Numbered from the stretch's first letter, positions 1 through 10,351 are shown. The stretch: DNA of 64,000 nucleotides from Tridacna crocea (GCA_943736015.1 OX031070.1:39858173-39922172), one strand, 5' to 3'. Translations and numbers: made by a program. The notes: generated by a model from the letters alone, not told the origin.

Positions 1-171
1 GAAATAAATTGATTTTTTTTTTCTCTTCGTTATAACAGGAATAAATATTTATGTTACAGTTATCGTACATATATATATATATATGATGTATAAGTAAATT
101 TATGTTGTTAATAAGTAAATTTTATGTTGAAATTAATAGACAAGTTTATGTGTCTTGAAGCGCACTTTTTT
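1..171. other. AT-rich sequence, no gene
   Basis: Short (AT)n run near 69-84 and homopolymer T tracts. No coding region or recognisable element. Confidence 0.5.
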
Positions 172-250
172 TTTTCGAAAACATCGTCGTAAAAGTAGAA
201 GTTGCTGGAAACGCGCAATTTCTACTTTTGCGTCAATGTTTTCTCAAATT
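172..250. mobile_element. Hairpin fragment related to family A/A2
   Basis: An imperfect inverted repeat begins GAAAACATCGTCG and ends in TCAATGTTTTC, the same outer scaffold as family A. The inner arms (AAAAGTAGAAGTTGC and its complement) differ from both A and A2. It is probably a third core type or a diverged remnant; the TTAA ends are not clear. Confidence 0.45.
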
Positions 251-299
251 TTCATGTATCTTACGACGAATTCAGTCTGACTCAAGTGATGAAACTTGT

Positions 300-427
300 C
301 TATTAAAGGTTAGAAAACATTGTGGGAAAAGGGAGAAAATGCTGGTTACCAGCATTTTCTCCTTTTCCCACAATGTTTTCAAAATTTCAGGATCGTTAAA
401 ACTCTAGATTGTGTAGGAAAGGGTTAA
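300..427 (-). mobile_element. Family A MITE, right-hand part
   Basis: Contains the full hairpin (AAAAGGGAGAAAATGCTGG and its complement around a TTACC centre), then the family's L end in reverse, finishing AAAGGGTTAA. The R-end half is not recognisable. Confidence 0.7.
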
Positions 428-779
428 CAAGGGAAATTACACTTTATTTGAAAGGACTGTTCGAAAAATTCCCTCGCTGCTCTTTTGTTTTATCATCGGA
501 AAGTTGTGAGTTAATTTGTTGGTTTGTTTTGTTCGCTCCTGTGCTCTGTCTTTCGTTCTTTATGTTACGTTATTTTATGTTCTTCAATTATTACAATACT
601 GTCTTGTTAGCATCATTCACCGTCTCAGCACATTAGGCGAAAAAAGGGGATCTTGGATGTATATCGTCCGCTTGTTTAGCCTAAACGATTAAGTTTTTTT
701 TTTTCTTGAGTTTCAAGTGATTGTTTGTCTCTAATTATCGAATGGGGTCAAGATTATACGAGCAATGTTCATGAAAAGG
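428..779. other. Unannotated intergenic sequence
   Basis: A 75-aa open frame overlaps this stretch but begins inside a MITE and has no domain or splice context. Nothing else is recognisable. Confidence 0.4.
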
Positions 780-1070
780 GGGGGGGGGATTTAAAAAAAC
801 ACGCCCCATAATTCATACCATGCAAGTATCTGATAATAATGGATGCATAGAAATCCATTTTGTCTTACAATAGATTGAATCAAGAGGTAGAGTGGTTCTT
901 TGACATGCATAAAATTAACCACAAAGCAAAGAGTATCGACCCAGGTCAGCCTGCGCGGACTGCGCAGGCTGACCTGGGTCGATACTTCTTTGCACATACG
1001 TTTACCACCCCCACCCCCTCCTTTTCATTGCGCATTGATCGTGTATTTCTGGCGCTGAGAGGGTGAATGA
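780..1070. mobile_element. Family B palindromic MITE
   Basis: Central near-perfect palindrome at about 927-992 built from GTATCGACCCAGGTCAGCC and its complement. The flanks (bipartite ends with runs of G and a TTGACATGCA segment) match other B copies such as 13885-14127 and 53820-54180. Confidence 0.65.
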
Positions 1071-1185
1071 CCGATGACTGTTCTGTACTAACACCAAATG
1101 TTCTATTTGTTTAAGTTGTTTTGTAGTTAATATTTACATTAGTTTATATTGTATCTGCATAATATTTCAACTATGATAATATATG

Positions 1186-1700
1186 AGCCGTGTTTTTTGT
1201 GAAAAAAGAGGGGGGGCTTAATGCATCTGCGAAAAGTATCGACCCAGATCAGCCTGCGCAGTCCGCGCAGGCTGATCTGGGCCGAAACTTTTCGCTATTA
1301 GTCAATTCTCTGTATGTACAAGAATCAGTCTACCACATGATTAAGTCATTTGTTTAACCCTTTCCCAAATAATGCCTGGTTTTTACGGGTCTGGAATAGT
1401 AGCCTTTTGAAAACATTTTTGGGGAAAAGGAGAAAATGCTGATAACCAGCATTTTCTCCCTTTTTCCACAATGTTTTTCTACCCTATCATAGACAGAAAT
1501 CATCTTTTCAGCAAGAGTTGAATTGTCGTCTGCAAATGCTTTCAATTTGGTCTAGTCCAAAAGTTTATCGTTCGGGAAAGGGTTTAAAAAAGTGGCTGTT
1601 TTTGGATCAACAGTTATAATTATGATGGCTTGCTTTGATACGATGGATTACGGAAATGCTTTAAGCCCCCTTTTGCCAGAGGATGGCTGGCATGTGAGAG
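1186..1700. mobile_element. Family B MITE split by a family A element
   Basis: The left part holds the terminal repeat ending CTTAATGCATCTGCG and the palindrome (GTATCGACCCAGATCAGCC). The right part holds the other terminal repeat (TTTAAGCCCCCTTTT). The two parts are separated by the family A insertion at 1354-1587, so A inserted after B. Confidence 0.75.
1354..1587 (+). mobile_element. Family A MITE, complete, nested in B
   Basis: Flanked on both sides by TTAA (1354-1357 and 1584-1587), which fits a TTAA target duplication. L end (TTAACCCTTTCCC), hairpin with a GATAACC centre and R end are all present. Confidence 0.8.
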
Positions 1701-1736
1701 ATACTCTTGCAAAAGGGAGGTTAATGCATGTCCATG

Positions 1737-2195
1737 ATATATTTCATGCTTTCCGATAGGATACCGAGAAACAGCAGTGAAAATATTTTTCGATATTCCA
1801 CGGATATTCCACCAGTGAAAATACCGACTTGTGTATTCTAGTTACCTAGGTAAATTGCACGTGAGTCACCAACCAGATGGAAATATGACGTCATTTACCT
1901 TACATTTCTCTCGCTTGACGTAATATTGTTATGTGTTGACTATGCGGGAGGGGTACACCAAGGGGAATAACTGACAGGAGTTGTACTGGATTTTGATAAA
2001 GCTCCTCCCAGAAAGGGTTGAAAGCATGAAATAAATAGAATGTTTGTTGTTGTTTTTTTCGGTGAAAGATCGAAATTTATTTCATCTCTTGAACGCCATC
2101 GGTAATATTTTCACTGGTGGCTGCGCCACTCGTGAAAATATTACCAATAGTGATCACTCGATGAAATAAATTTCGATCTTTCATCGACAAAAAAA
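1737..2195 (+). mobile_element. Dispersed repeat R, copy 1
   Basis: Closely similar to 44223-44607 over several hundred bases. Its 3' part (2060-2188) is an inverted repeat with arms GATCGAAATTTATTTCAT and complement, plus an inner pair AATATTTTCACTGGTGG. A TGACGTCA palindrome lies at 1886-1893. It is non-coding; the superfamily is unknown. Confidence 0.6.
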
Positions 2196-2214
2196 ACCAC
2201 AAATATCCTCTATA

Positions 2215-2440
2215 TATTAAAACAAGCAAGTCATTATATTACGATAGATCCATTAAATCTCTTTTGTTGAACGACCGACTGTTATCATGAAGTAAACCGG
2301 TCCTTTTACATGTAGAAAAATGCAACAAATAACAAAAACTTTTGATCCATTTTAGCCAGGGCGGATTGCTTTGGCTGATCTGGGTCGATAGTTTTTGGCA
2401 AATGTATTACAACCCCCTTTCACAGAACGTGACTCGAGAA
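2215..2440. mobile_element. Decayed family B MITE
   Basis: Contains AACAAGCAAGTCAT, a degraded GTCAGCC-type core ending CTGATCTGGGTCGATAG, and a terminal repeat ending CCCCCTTTCACAGA, all found in other B copies. The left half of the palindrome is damaged. Confidence 0.5.
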
Positions 2441-2654
2441 TACTGTAAGACTTTATAATTAGATACGATATAGTTGTTTGGTGTAAAAATCAAATAAGAA
2501 CAGATATATATGTATATAGGTCTATAATAGTTAAATAAAAGATATATTTGTAATAATTAGTTTTTTTGTTTTATTCGTCACGAACGAACTTCAAAGTTCA
2601 GTGGCGACAAAGGTATACGATAAAGTGGTTAAAATGCATTTTATAAAACTGGGT

Positions 2655-2720
2655 TGCAACACACGAGAAGGGACATTCGGGCATTTGCGTAAAGTGTCGT
2701 CTCAGATCAGCTTGCTACCT
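2655..2720 (+). mobile_element. Family C MITE, 5' fragment
   Basis: Starts at the family C end (CACACGAGAAGGGACATTCG) and runs through GCGTAAAGTGTCGTCTCAGATCAGC, where it is cut off by the CT-rich microsatellite. Confidence 0.6.
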
Positions 2721-2721
2721 G

Positions 2722-2789
2722 CCTGGCTGTCTGTCTGGCTTGCTGGCTGGCTGGCTGTCTCTGTGTGTGTCTCTCTCTCTGTCTCTCTG

Positions 2790-2860
<71 letters not shown>

Positions 2861-2987
2861 CTCTCCCTCTCCCTTTGTCTCTGTCTCTCTGTCTCCCTCT
2901 CTGTCTCTGTCTCCCTCTCTGTCTCTCTCTCCCTCTCTGTCTCTCTTTCTCTCTGTCTCTGTCTGTCTCTCTCTGGCTGTCTCTCTC

Positions 2988-3022
<35 letters not shown>

Positions 3023-3073
3023 CTCTCTCTCCCTCTCTCTCTCTCTCTGTCTCTCTCTCCCCCTCCCGCCCCC

Positions 3074-3130
<57 letters not shown>
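2722..3130. repeat. CT-rich microsatellite, (TC)n with (TCTG)n
   Basis: About 400 bp of nearly pure pyrimidine, mainly (TC)n with blocks of TCTG and TCCC. It gives long spurious Ser/Leu frames on + and Arg/Glu frames on -; none is a gene. Confidence 0.95.
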
Positions 3131-3132
<2 letters not shown>

Positions 3133-3275
3133 CATTTCAATTTTTCAATGGTAACAAAGATAATGTATGTAACCTATAACAGCTTTTAACACAAACCTCA
3201 AAATCACATGACGTGGTCCACCAAACATTAAACTTTCAGTAAGTTGTAAATTTTTCTACAATTTTACAAATATCC

Positions 3276-3504
3276 TTAACCCATTTTCACACAATCCCGA
3301 ATTCTAACGACCCTGTGAAAGAAACCTATTGAAAACATTGTGGGAAAAGGAGAAAATGCTGGTAACCAGCATTTTCTCCTTTTCCCACAATGTTTTCTAC
3401 CCTTCCCAACCAAGCTTAATTTTTTTGAATCACATTTACTTTGTTGGCTGCAGATGCTTTCAGCTTGGACCAGTTTAAAATTTTGCCGTTTGGTAAAGAC
3501 TTAA
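3276..3504 (+). mobile_element. Family A MITE, complete
   Basis: TTAA at both ends. The perfect hairpin (TTGTGGGAAAAGGAG with its complement, centre GGTAACC) is followed by the R half with CTTTGTTGGCTGC and TTTGGTAAAGACTTAA. Confidence 0.85.
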
Positions 3505-3788
3505 TAAAACCGACTCTGACATAAATCGTTTATACAAACAGTTATCCTAGGGGGAAAAAAGATATCAGCCAGCACGAACATGAGACCAGATCTAACTGTA
3601 TATCTTTCAAAGTTGTTCTGAAATGCGAATCAAGTTTCTAAATCTAATCTAAGGGAGATAATTCTGCCCTGTAATCATCTGACAACTATAATTATGAAGA
3701 AATTTGTTTGTCAATAAATCTGTCACGCAGTGTCGATCGATTCGAGTTTTGCTTGTCATCTGCTCAAATTGATAACTAGTATTTCGCC
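3505..3788. other. Unannotated intergenic sequence
   Basis: No repeat family or open frame recognised. Confidence 0.4.
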
Positions 3789-4017
3789 TAAACCCACTAC
3801 CAGACAATCCCTACTTTTGACGACCGTGAGAAAGAAGTCTTTAGAAAACATTGTGGGAAAAGGAGAAAATGCTGGTAACCAGCTTTTTCTCCTTTTCCCG
3901 CAATGTTTTATACCCTTTCGCAAAATAAATTTCAAATTTTCAGTGACTTTTATTTTGTCGTCTGCCAATGCTTTCGATTTAGACAAGCCTGAACTATTGT
4001 CGTTTGGTAATCAGTTA
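3789..4017 (+). mobile_element. Family A MITE, complete
   Basis: L end with the TTAA decayed to TAAA, hairpin with one mismatch (AGCTTTTTCTCC), R end GTTTGGTAATCAGTTAA. Confidence 0.8.
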
Positions 4018-4160
4018 AGAGAGAGCCAGCCATACAGACAGACAGCCAGCCGGCCAGACACACCGCTGGCCAGCCGGCCAGCCAGTCAGCAAGACAGACA
4101 GACAAAGATAGACAGAAAGACAGACAGAGAGACAGCCGGCCAGACAGACAGACAGACGGA
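4018..4160. repeat. CAGA/GCCAGC microsatellite
   Basis: Interspersed (CAGA)n and (CCAGCCGG)n tracts directly abutting the R end of the preceding family A element. Confidence 0.85.
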
Positions 4161-4473
4161 AAGTCGAATAAAAAACTTGGATAGATTGTCGTAAATTGAG
4201 TCCATGACAGCTCAAATACAGATAGAAAGAAAAAATAAGGACAGAAGACAGAAGCAAAGGAAAAAAACTTCTCGTAAACTTCCCTTTTTGATATTTCGCC
4301 ATTGACATAACTCATGCAATGGGTGCGCTTATGTTATCGTAAATTGCAACGTAAATGGTAATTTCAAAACACCACTTAATCCGCTAAATAACATTAAAAA
4401 GAAAGAATTTCGAACCAGCAGAAGATCCCAAACTCTGCGATTTTCAATATCTTTTAGGAAAAAATATCTTACC
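4161..4473. other. Unannotated intergenic sequence
   Basis: A purine-rich stretch with no recognised element. Minus-strand frames of about 100 aa run through the neighbouring microsatellite and are not genes. Confidence 0.4.
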
Positions 4474-4550
4474 GTATCGGACAGTGTAGATTTAAGATCA
4501 GACAGCACGTTCTGTGCAGTCTGATCTTGGAACTACACTGTCTGCAAGAG
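4474..4550. mobile_element. Family G palindromic MITE core
   Basis: GGACAGTGTAGATTTAAGATCAG and its approximate complement surround CACGTTCTGTGCAG. This is the GATCAGACTGCAC core shared by about 18 copies in the window. Confidence 0.65.
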
Positions 4551-4699
4551 TACAGTGAGGAGAACTAAGGTTTAAGTTTGTGGTTACAGCTACGTACATA
4601 TATGATGCAAAATGGATTTTATATTAACTATACTACTCAAACTTTGATAGGGATCAGGTACATATTTCTGTATGGGTTTATATGTTACAACAGTTTTGC

Positions 4700-4926
4700 A
4701 TAAACTCTTTACCATACTATAAAATTCTAGATTCGTCCAAGTTGAAAGCATTTGCTGACCAAAAACCATATGCAACGTGCACTATGCTGTCTGTCATAGG
4801 GTAGAAAACATTGTTGGAAAAGGAGAAAATGTTGGATACCAGCATTTTCTCCTTTTCCAACAATGTTTTCCGAAGGTTTCTTTCTCAGTGTTTTTAACAG
4901 TCGGCATTGTGAGGTAAAAACCTTAA
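4700..4926 (-). mobile_element. Family A MITE, complete
   Basis: R end first (ACTCTTTACCATACTATAA, then AAAGCATTTGC). The hairpin carries TTGTTGG in place of TTGTGGG in both arms, which looks like compensatory change. The L end is diverged. Confidence 0.75.
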
Positions 4927-5107
4927 AGATCCATTTCCACTAGTAATTCGATCAATCAGTATGGCAGTGTAACATATTGTAAAACCATACATGATACATG
5001 CCACATATATATTTAGGATGTATCGTTTAGGGTGATCCCTAGCAAATTTTGAGTAGTATATTATCATTTTATTTCGTAGGCTGCTCAACGCAACTAAATG
5101 TCTTTAA

Positions 5108-5175
5108 TAGGACAGTACAGGTCAAGATCAGACTACACAGAACGTGAAGACTGATCTTCAAACTAAACCGTCAGA
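5108..5175. mobile_element. Family G palindromic core, diverged
   Basis: GACAGTACAGGTCAAGATCAG and a diverged complement around ACACAGAACGTGAAG. Confidence 0.5.
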
Positions 5176-5334
5176 TAAGAACATATTTTCTGTCCAATAA
5201 ATAAGTTCGAAATAGCAATGTTCGTGTTTTTACCATCAACTGCAAAGTTTCATTTGTCTTATTTAGATGGTTAAGGATTGTAAAAAAAAAGTGCAATCGC
5301 TTCTGGGAACGAAATCTGGCTTGATCAACACTGT

Positions 5335-5563
5335 TTTACCCATTACCACACAATCCCTACTTTTGACGCCCCTGAGAAAGAAGCCTTTAGAAAACATTGT
5401 AGGAAAAGAAGAAAATGCTGGTAATCAGCATTTTCTCCCTTTCCCACAATGTTTTCTACCCTTCACAAAAAGATTTCAATTTTTCAGTCACTTTTATTTT
5501 GTTGTCTGGAAACGCTTTCGATTTGGACCAGTCTTAAATTTTTGTCGGTTGGTAATGAGTTAA
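5335..5563 (+). mobile_element. Family A MITE, first of a tandem pair
   Basis: L end TTTACCCATTACCACAC, hairpin with centre GGTAATC, R end ending TAATGAGTTAA. It shares its right TTAA with the next copy. Confidence 0.8.
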
Positions 5564-5740
5564 CCCATTACCACATTATCCCTACTTTTGAAGCCCCTGA
5601 GAAAGAAGCCTTTTGAAAACACTATGGGAAAAGGAGAAAATGCTGGTAACCAACATTTTCTCCTTTGTCCACGATGTTGTTAAAAAATTCTTTCTTCTTT
5701 CGAGGTTGTTGAAATACAGGATTTTGTGGTTAAGGGTTAA
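5560..5740. mobile_element. Family A variant with two L ends
   Basis: The left end is TTAACCCATTACCACA. After the hairpin, the right side is the same L end in reverse (GGATTTTGTGGTTAAGGGTTAA) in place of the R half. This makes a shorter, fully palindromic form of about 180 bp. Confidence 0.65.
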
Positions 5741-5908
5741 AAGTTTAAACCTTTCACGGCGTTGGGAATAGTTGCACCAGCAGATGGCGTTGATTTATGT
5801 AGATCAAGATCAGCTGGCCCATAACTTCCAGCTTAATCAATTGCTCTTAATTTGCATTGTATTTAATGACCAGGAAAAGAAGTTTCTTCGTATTTGTCGC
5901 TGAACGAT

Positions 5909-6139
5909 TTAAACCCTTTCACCAAACAATTCCCGGTTGTAACAACCCTGAAATAGAAACCTTTAGAAAACATTGTGGGAAAAGGAGAAAATGCTGGTAA
6001 CCAGCATTTTCTCCTTTTCCCACAATGTTTTCTACTCTTGCATCGACAAAATTCATCGTTTACATTACATTTGATTTGTCATGTACAAATGTTTTCGATT
6101 TGGTCTAGGCGAAAATTTTGTCTTTTGGTAAAACGTTAA
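5909..6139 (+). mobile_element. Family A MITE, complete
   Basis: TTAA at both ends, perfect hairpin with GGTAACC centre, R end with GATTTGTCATGTACAAATG and TTTTGGTAAAACGTTAA. Confidence 0.8.
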
Positions 6140-6326
6140 TACAGCCCTGTTCAAAATCGATATAAACCTTTGATTGCCACAACAAATAAAGTGTGTGGAG
6201 ATTTTAAGTCCGGAATTATACTCTGTACTATATGACAAGATGTTGGATTTGTCCAAGTTCAAAGGATTTGCAGGCGACAAATTATATGTTATTCAAATTA
6301 TATGCTTGTCTTTGAAATAAGTGTAC

Positions 6327-6522
6327 TTAACCAAACTGACAGCATTTGCAGACGACCAAATATATGTTGCTTATATGATGATTCATGTTTCTGACAGGAT
6401 AGAAAACATTGGGGGAAAAGGAGAAAATGCTGGTTACCCGCATTTTCTCCTTTTCCCACAATGTTTTCATAAGCCGTCTTCTTCAGAATCAGCAAAACTT
6501 GGGATTATGAGGTAAGGGATTT
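6327..6522 (-). mobile_element. Family A MITE
   Basis: Starts at TTAACCAAACTGAC and AGCATTTGCAGACGACC (R half), then the hairpin with GGTTACC centre, then a diverged L end. A second R-type fragment (GTCCAAGTTCAAAGGATTTG) lies just upstream at 6255-6290. Confidence 0.7.
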
Positions 6523-6775
6523 AGACTCAAATAAATTAAACAAACAGTAGAAAAATAACCTAAATATTGAACAATAACGTGTGGCTTGAATAGTTTATAA
6601 TTCGACATCTTCAAAGGTGCCAGTCCAGCCCGACAGCACATCCGGTACCGTACAGCGCTCTAAAACCAGTCAAAAGTTTTGAATCCCGTCTCTGGTTGAA
6701 TTCTCGTCTTTGGAACCAGTCCACTTCCGAGGATCAAAGATAGTCATTGCTACAGGGCTCATGCCCCTCTTATCG
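6523..6775. other. Unannotated intergenic sequence
   Basis: No element recognised. Confidence 0.35.
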
Positions 6776-6806
6776 ACCGGCGTAATACAGAGAAATGACC
6801 CTTCCC

Positions 6807-7159
6807 CGTTGTCTGCGCATGTCATATTCTTCGAAGATTCGATCTGTCTTATATGACGCATCACTCTCCCCGATATCGGGGAGACTGTAGTATTACGCGC
6901 TATAAAGTAGCAATGGAGTAAATGGCTTTTATCAGTACGTTTGAGGAAAAATCAGGCCTGTTTTAGCTCGAGATTACTCTAAACTGCTGATCGTGGCTGA
7001 GTGAATCGTACCAGGTAGGCGTTTTATTGAGTAAACGTTTATTTTAGTTTGAAACTCAAAGTAACGGTTGTCGCGTAGAAAAGTAGTCCGGTTCTGTACC
7101 CAGGATGCCCAAATTAGATAGATGAGTATTTGTACGATGCCATCTAGCGGGAGATAATG
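6807..7159 (-). mobile_element. Family F element, copy 1 (MULE-like)
   Basis: Begins CGTTGTCTGCGCATGTC and ends CGGGAGATAATG, with an exact 10-bp target duplication GACCCTTCCC at 6797-6806 and 7160-7169. It is non-coding and inserted into a family E copy. Confidence 0.85.
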
Positions 7160-7268
7160 GACCCTTCCCTACAAAATGACCCATGGGTCATTTCACTATG
7201 TAAAGGAATGATCCGGGTCATTATTCTATGCAGAGAAATGACCCTAGAGTGTAGAGAAAGGACCCCTT

Positions 7269-7431
7269 CTAGCTGTAGTAGTTGCAGCAGCAGCAGCAGC
7301 TGTAGTAGTAGTAGTAGAAGAAGCAGTAGAAACATCAGCAGCATCAGCAACAATGTTAAGGCAAAAAGGGGGTAGTAGAAGTACTACTAGTAGTAGGAGT
7401 AGTAGTAGTATCAGCATCAGCAGCAACAACA
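7269..7431. repeat. AGC/AGT trinucleotide repeat
   Basis: Imperfect AGC, AGT and AAC trinucleotide tract inside the family E copy. It encodes spurious poly-Ser and poly-Leu frames. Confidence 0.9.
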
Positions 7432-7629
7432 ATGTTACAGGGGTAAAAGTGGAATCATTTCTCTACGGGGTCCTTTCTTTTCATGAGGGGGTCATTCTAC
7501 TGCAACTGGAGTTTTCTACAGACAGGTGGTTGCTTAATATAGGTGGTTGCTTAATACAGGTACTTTTCAATTTAGTCTGTCCTCTGAGAACTCAGTATTA
7601 CGCTATTCTAAGAATGGAGGTGGAACTGT

Positions 7630-7756
7630 GTAGGGATAGAAGACATTGTGGGAAAAGGAGAAAATGTTGGTACCAGCATTTTCTCCTTTTCCCACAATGT
7701 TTTTAATAGATTTCTTCACTAGGGCTGTTAAAACTCGGGATTGTTTGGGAAAGGGC
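7630..7756 (-). mobile_element. Family A MITE, partial
   Basis: The hairpin has a shortened GGTACC centre, followed by the L end in reverse (GGGATTGTTTGGGAAAGGG). The R half is missing. Confidence 0.75.
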
Positions 7757-7929
7757 TATAAAAAAATGTATGGCAAAATAGAGTGAGGAAGACATTGCAT
7801 TTTATTTCAGGAAAGCCACTCATCTCTTGGCCTATTCCACCATCCACAATTGTGTAAAAGGCACTACATGTGTTTCAATGAATTACACAGGTCTAAAGGC
7901 AGGCCATTGTTACCCGACCTTGCCGCTTT

Positions 7930-8045
7930 CCGCCCCATTCAAATGGATCTGATACTGTACTTAAAGGCGAATGTTTCAGAATGTCGGGGTTTCAAATAGT
8001 GTGAGTCTACGGTCATTTCGCTCAACTGGTCCGGGAATGATGATT
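7930..8045 (+). repeat. Direct repeat X, unit 1
   Basis: Contains AATGGATCTGATACTGTAC and CAACTGGTCCGGGAATGATG. It recurs at 8320-8435 and more diverged at 8700-8815, spaced about 380-390 bp. Confidence 0.55.
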
Positions 8046-8135
8046 AGGCCCGCCGTTATCAAGGTAGTTTTTTCAACATTTATGACGATAGCGTTATCCT
8101 CTTGACTGCTTAGCGTGACTAACTTACCTTTTGCG

Positions 8136-8210
8136 GACAGTGTAGATCAAGATCAGACTGCACAGAACGTGCAGTCTGATCTTTGATCAACACTGTCCGA
8201 TAAGGAGATA
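8136..8210. mobile_element. Family G palindromic MITE
   Basis: Strong palindrome: GCGGACAGTGTAGATCAAG with complement, central GACTGCACAGAACGTGCAG. Confidence 0.75.
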
Positions 8211-8319
8211 TTATTCCATTAAAGATAACTTTTAAAAAGCGATATTTGGGTTTCGGTAATCGAAACGAATTTTTAATTTTAGTCATTTAGCAGGATAGGG
8301 GTAAAAAGATCTTGCCACT

Positions 8320-8435
8320 GTCTATTCTATAGGAATGGATCTGATTCTATACGTACAGGCGTATGTCGTAGAATATTGAGATTTCAAATAATCGAATATA
8401 TAGGCAGTTCATACAACTGGTCCAGGAATGACGGT
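8320..8435 (+). repeat. Direct repeat X, unit 2
   Basis: Matches unit 1 over about 115 bp, for example GGAATGGATCTGATTCTA and CAACTGGTCCAGGAATGACG. Confidence 0.55.
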
Positions 8436-8468
8436 ATAGCCACAATTTTTCAACAATCATATCGGAAG

Positions 8469-8684
8469 GCCGGTGTAATGCAGAGAAATGACCGTCCCCT
8501 ACAAAATGACCCATGGGTCATTTCTCAACGTAGAGGAATGACCCGAGACATTATTCTACGTATAGAAATGACCCCGAGGGTCACTTCTCTAGGTAGAAAA
8601 ATGACCCGGATTCATTCCTCTACGTAGAGAAATGGCCCATGGGTCATTTTGTAGGGGAGGATCATTTCTCTGCATTACACCGGC
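8469..8684. mobile_element. Family E element, complete
   Basis: Terminal inverted repeats GCCGGTGTAATGCAGAGAAA and complement. The interior is an array of GGTCATT/AATGACC pairs separated by CTACGTAGA, so the element is palindromic at several scales. Confidence 0.8.
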
Positions 8685-8699
8685 TATTGATATACAAGT

Positions 8700-8815
8700 C
8701 GATTTCCGTCCTATTCAAATGGATTTAATGAAATAGATAAATGTGAACATCGCAGACGAAGGTGGGTTTAAACAGATCACACCTCAGACCAGTTCACTGA
8801 ACTGTTTCGGGATTT
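8700..8815 (+). repeat. Direct repeat X, unit 3 (diverged)
   Basis: Shares TCCTATTCAAATGGAT and scattered positions with units 1 and 2. Confidence 0.35.
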
Positions 8816-8944
8816 ATATTGTGATCTAGACTGGGAGTGTGCGTGGGATTTTATCAGGTATCAGAAATTGTTGGCAGCGTTAGTCTGTTACTTGGACAGG
8901 ATTAAACCATTTTTTGTTGTAGAAAAGTATCAATAAAACTGAAA

Positions 8945-9180
8945 TAAATCTTTAATTGTATGGTGTCGAATGCCGTTTTCAACATTATTTCAGTTATAAC
9001 GTGGCGACCAGTGTACCTATCCATATTTTCCTTGAGTTTCTGTTACCAGTACTCCGCATAAGATTTTTTACTATCATCAATCCTCGGAAAGGATTTGGCC
9101 GAGCGGGAGATCGAACCCACAACCCATTGTTCTCAAGTCCTGTGCGCTACCGACTGAATACCAGAGTTCGGCGAAATAAA
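8945..9180 (-). mobile_element. tRNA-derived SINE, minus strand
   Basis: On the minus strand the head reads GGTAGCGCACAGGACTTGAG (A-box-like) and GTGGGTTCGATCTCC (B box). The body toward 8945 matches the SINE at 26520-26830 (TTCTGTTACCAGTACTCCGC). It is a SINE rather than a tRNA gene: the acceptor stem is not paired and the body is shared between copies. Confidence 0.65.
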
Positions 9181-9289
9181 CCTTTACAAAAATGGGTAAG
9201 ATATATACTTGAATACACAAATACAATAAATCCGAAATTAAGAATGCTCCCACACTGCTGTCGTCCAGGATTTTGTCTGTATACTGGTA

Positions 9290-9564
9290 TGAGCAATGCT
9301 CTGAAAAGGGGAGGGGTTGAAGCATCTTTGTAATTAGATATACCGGGCAGTGTGGTGTATAATATGGGCTCTTTCTTTCTTGCCTGAAAACTGGCGGAAC
9401 CTTATGGTAGAATAAAGTAGAATGACCAGTCCTTAAACACATAGAAAATTGGCCAATAGCAAAAAGCATTAACTCAGGTCAGCCTGCACGGACTGTACAG
9501 ATTGGTATTGGTTAATACTTTGGCAGTTGCCTAAAAACCACCTTTTCACAGATCATGGTTTATG
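9290..9564. mobile_element. Family B MITE, degraded
   Basis: Terminal region TGCTCTGAAAAGGGGAGGGG, core AACTCAGGTCAGCCTGCAC with a damaged second arm, and right end CCTTTTCACAGATCATGG. Confidence 0.55.
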
Positions 9565-9758
9565 TGGAAGGGACACAATTTCGACGTTTAGAAGTATAGA
9601 ATAACGTAATGTTAACACATATTGTGTATTGTAGGGTAAGGAATCGATTATATGGGAGGCCAGGCAAAAGGAGTGGTTTATCTCAAAATTACCTGACTCA
9701 ATTGGTGGCAGAGGACGTTGTTAAAGACGTTCTTGGGACACAGATGATCAGTTTAGAT

Positions 9759-9985
9759 TTAACCTTTTACCAAACAAAAATAATTATGACTGGTCCAAAT
9801 TGAGAGCATTTGCAGACGACAAATAAAATTGAATGAAAACTTGAACATTCTAGTGAGAAGGGAAGAAAACATTGTGGGAAAAGGAGAAAATGCTGGTTAC
9901 CAGTATTTTCTCCTTTTCTCACAATGTTTTCAGAAGACTTCTTTCTCAGGGTCGTTAAAATCGGATTTGTATTGTAAATGGTTAG
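9759..9985 (-). mobile_element. Family A MITE, complete
   Basis: TTAA at left, R half (GACTGGTCCAAATTGAGAGC), hairpin with two mismatches, L end ending AAATGGTTAG. Confidence 0.8.
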
Positions 9986-10351
9986 GGCACACTACAGGCA
10001 AAATTTACAACTCCCGCGTCAAAAGCCAGCAAATTTAAATCACGTCATTTTATAGTATGGATATTATTAGTTTTAAGATATTTTATTCAACATTATAAGA
10101 TACAAATTAACAAAAGACAATACAATCATGTGACAAATATATTGAATAATATTATGAATCTGCACATATACTGCAAGACCGTCTACTAAAGCTTAAGTCA
10201 CAGACAGAAAAAACATAGCATAAAAGTAGGCTACTTTAAATCTGGTTTTCAATTATTTATCTCCCCTTCTTCTTCTTCCAGCTACTAGACCTTTGACAAA
10301 TTTTAATCCCCTATTTAACGCATTGTTAGACACAGAATGATATCAATACTT
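9986..10351. other. AT-rich intergenic sequence
   Basis: No element or coding sequence recognised. Confidence 0.4.

Larger units (their letters stand above)
6776..7508. mobile_element. Family E element split by F and a trinucleotide tract
   Basis: The left end (GGCGTAATACAGAGAAATG) is interrupted at 6806 by family F. It resumes at 7160 (GACCCTTCCCTACAAAATG), continues as GGTCATT-type units, is interrupted again by an AGC/AGT repeat (7269-7431), and ends with GGGGGTCATTCTAC. Other E copies show the uninterrupted form. Confidence 0.65.

Noticed and set aside
1354..1587. Hairpins of family A as transcription terminators or miRNA precursors
   Set aside because: Copy number, TTAA flanks and nesting show they are transposons; there is no evidence for processing into small RNAs from sequence alone.
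2601..3189. Overlapping open frames of 129-192 aa, Ser/Leu-rich or Arg/Glu-rich
   Set aside because: They translate the TC/TCTG microsatellite in several frames and both strands.
9077..9469. 130-aa minus-strand and 125-aa plus-strand frames
   Set aside because: They run through a SINE and a family B remnant; no domain recognisable.
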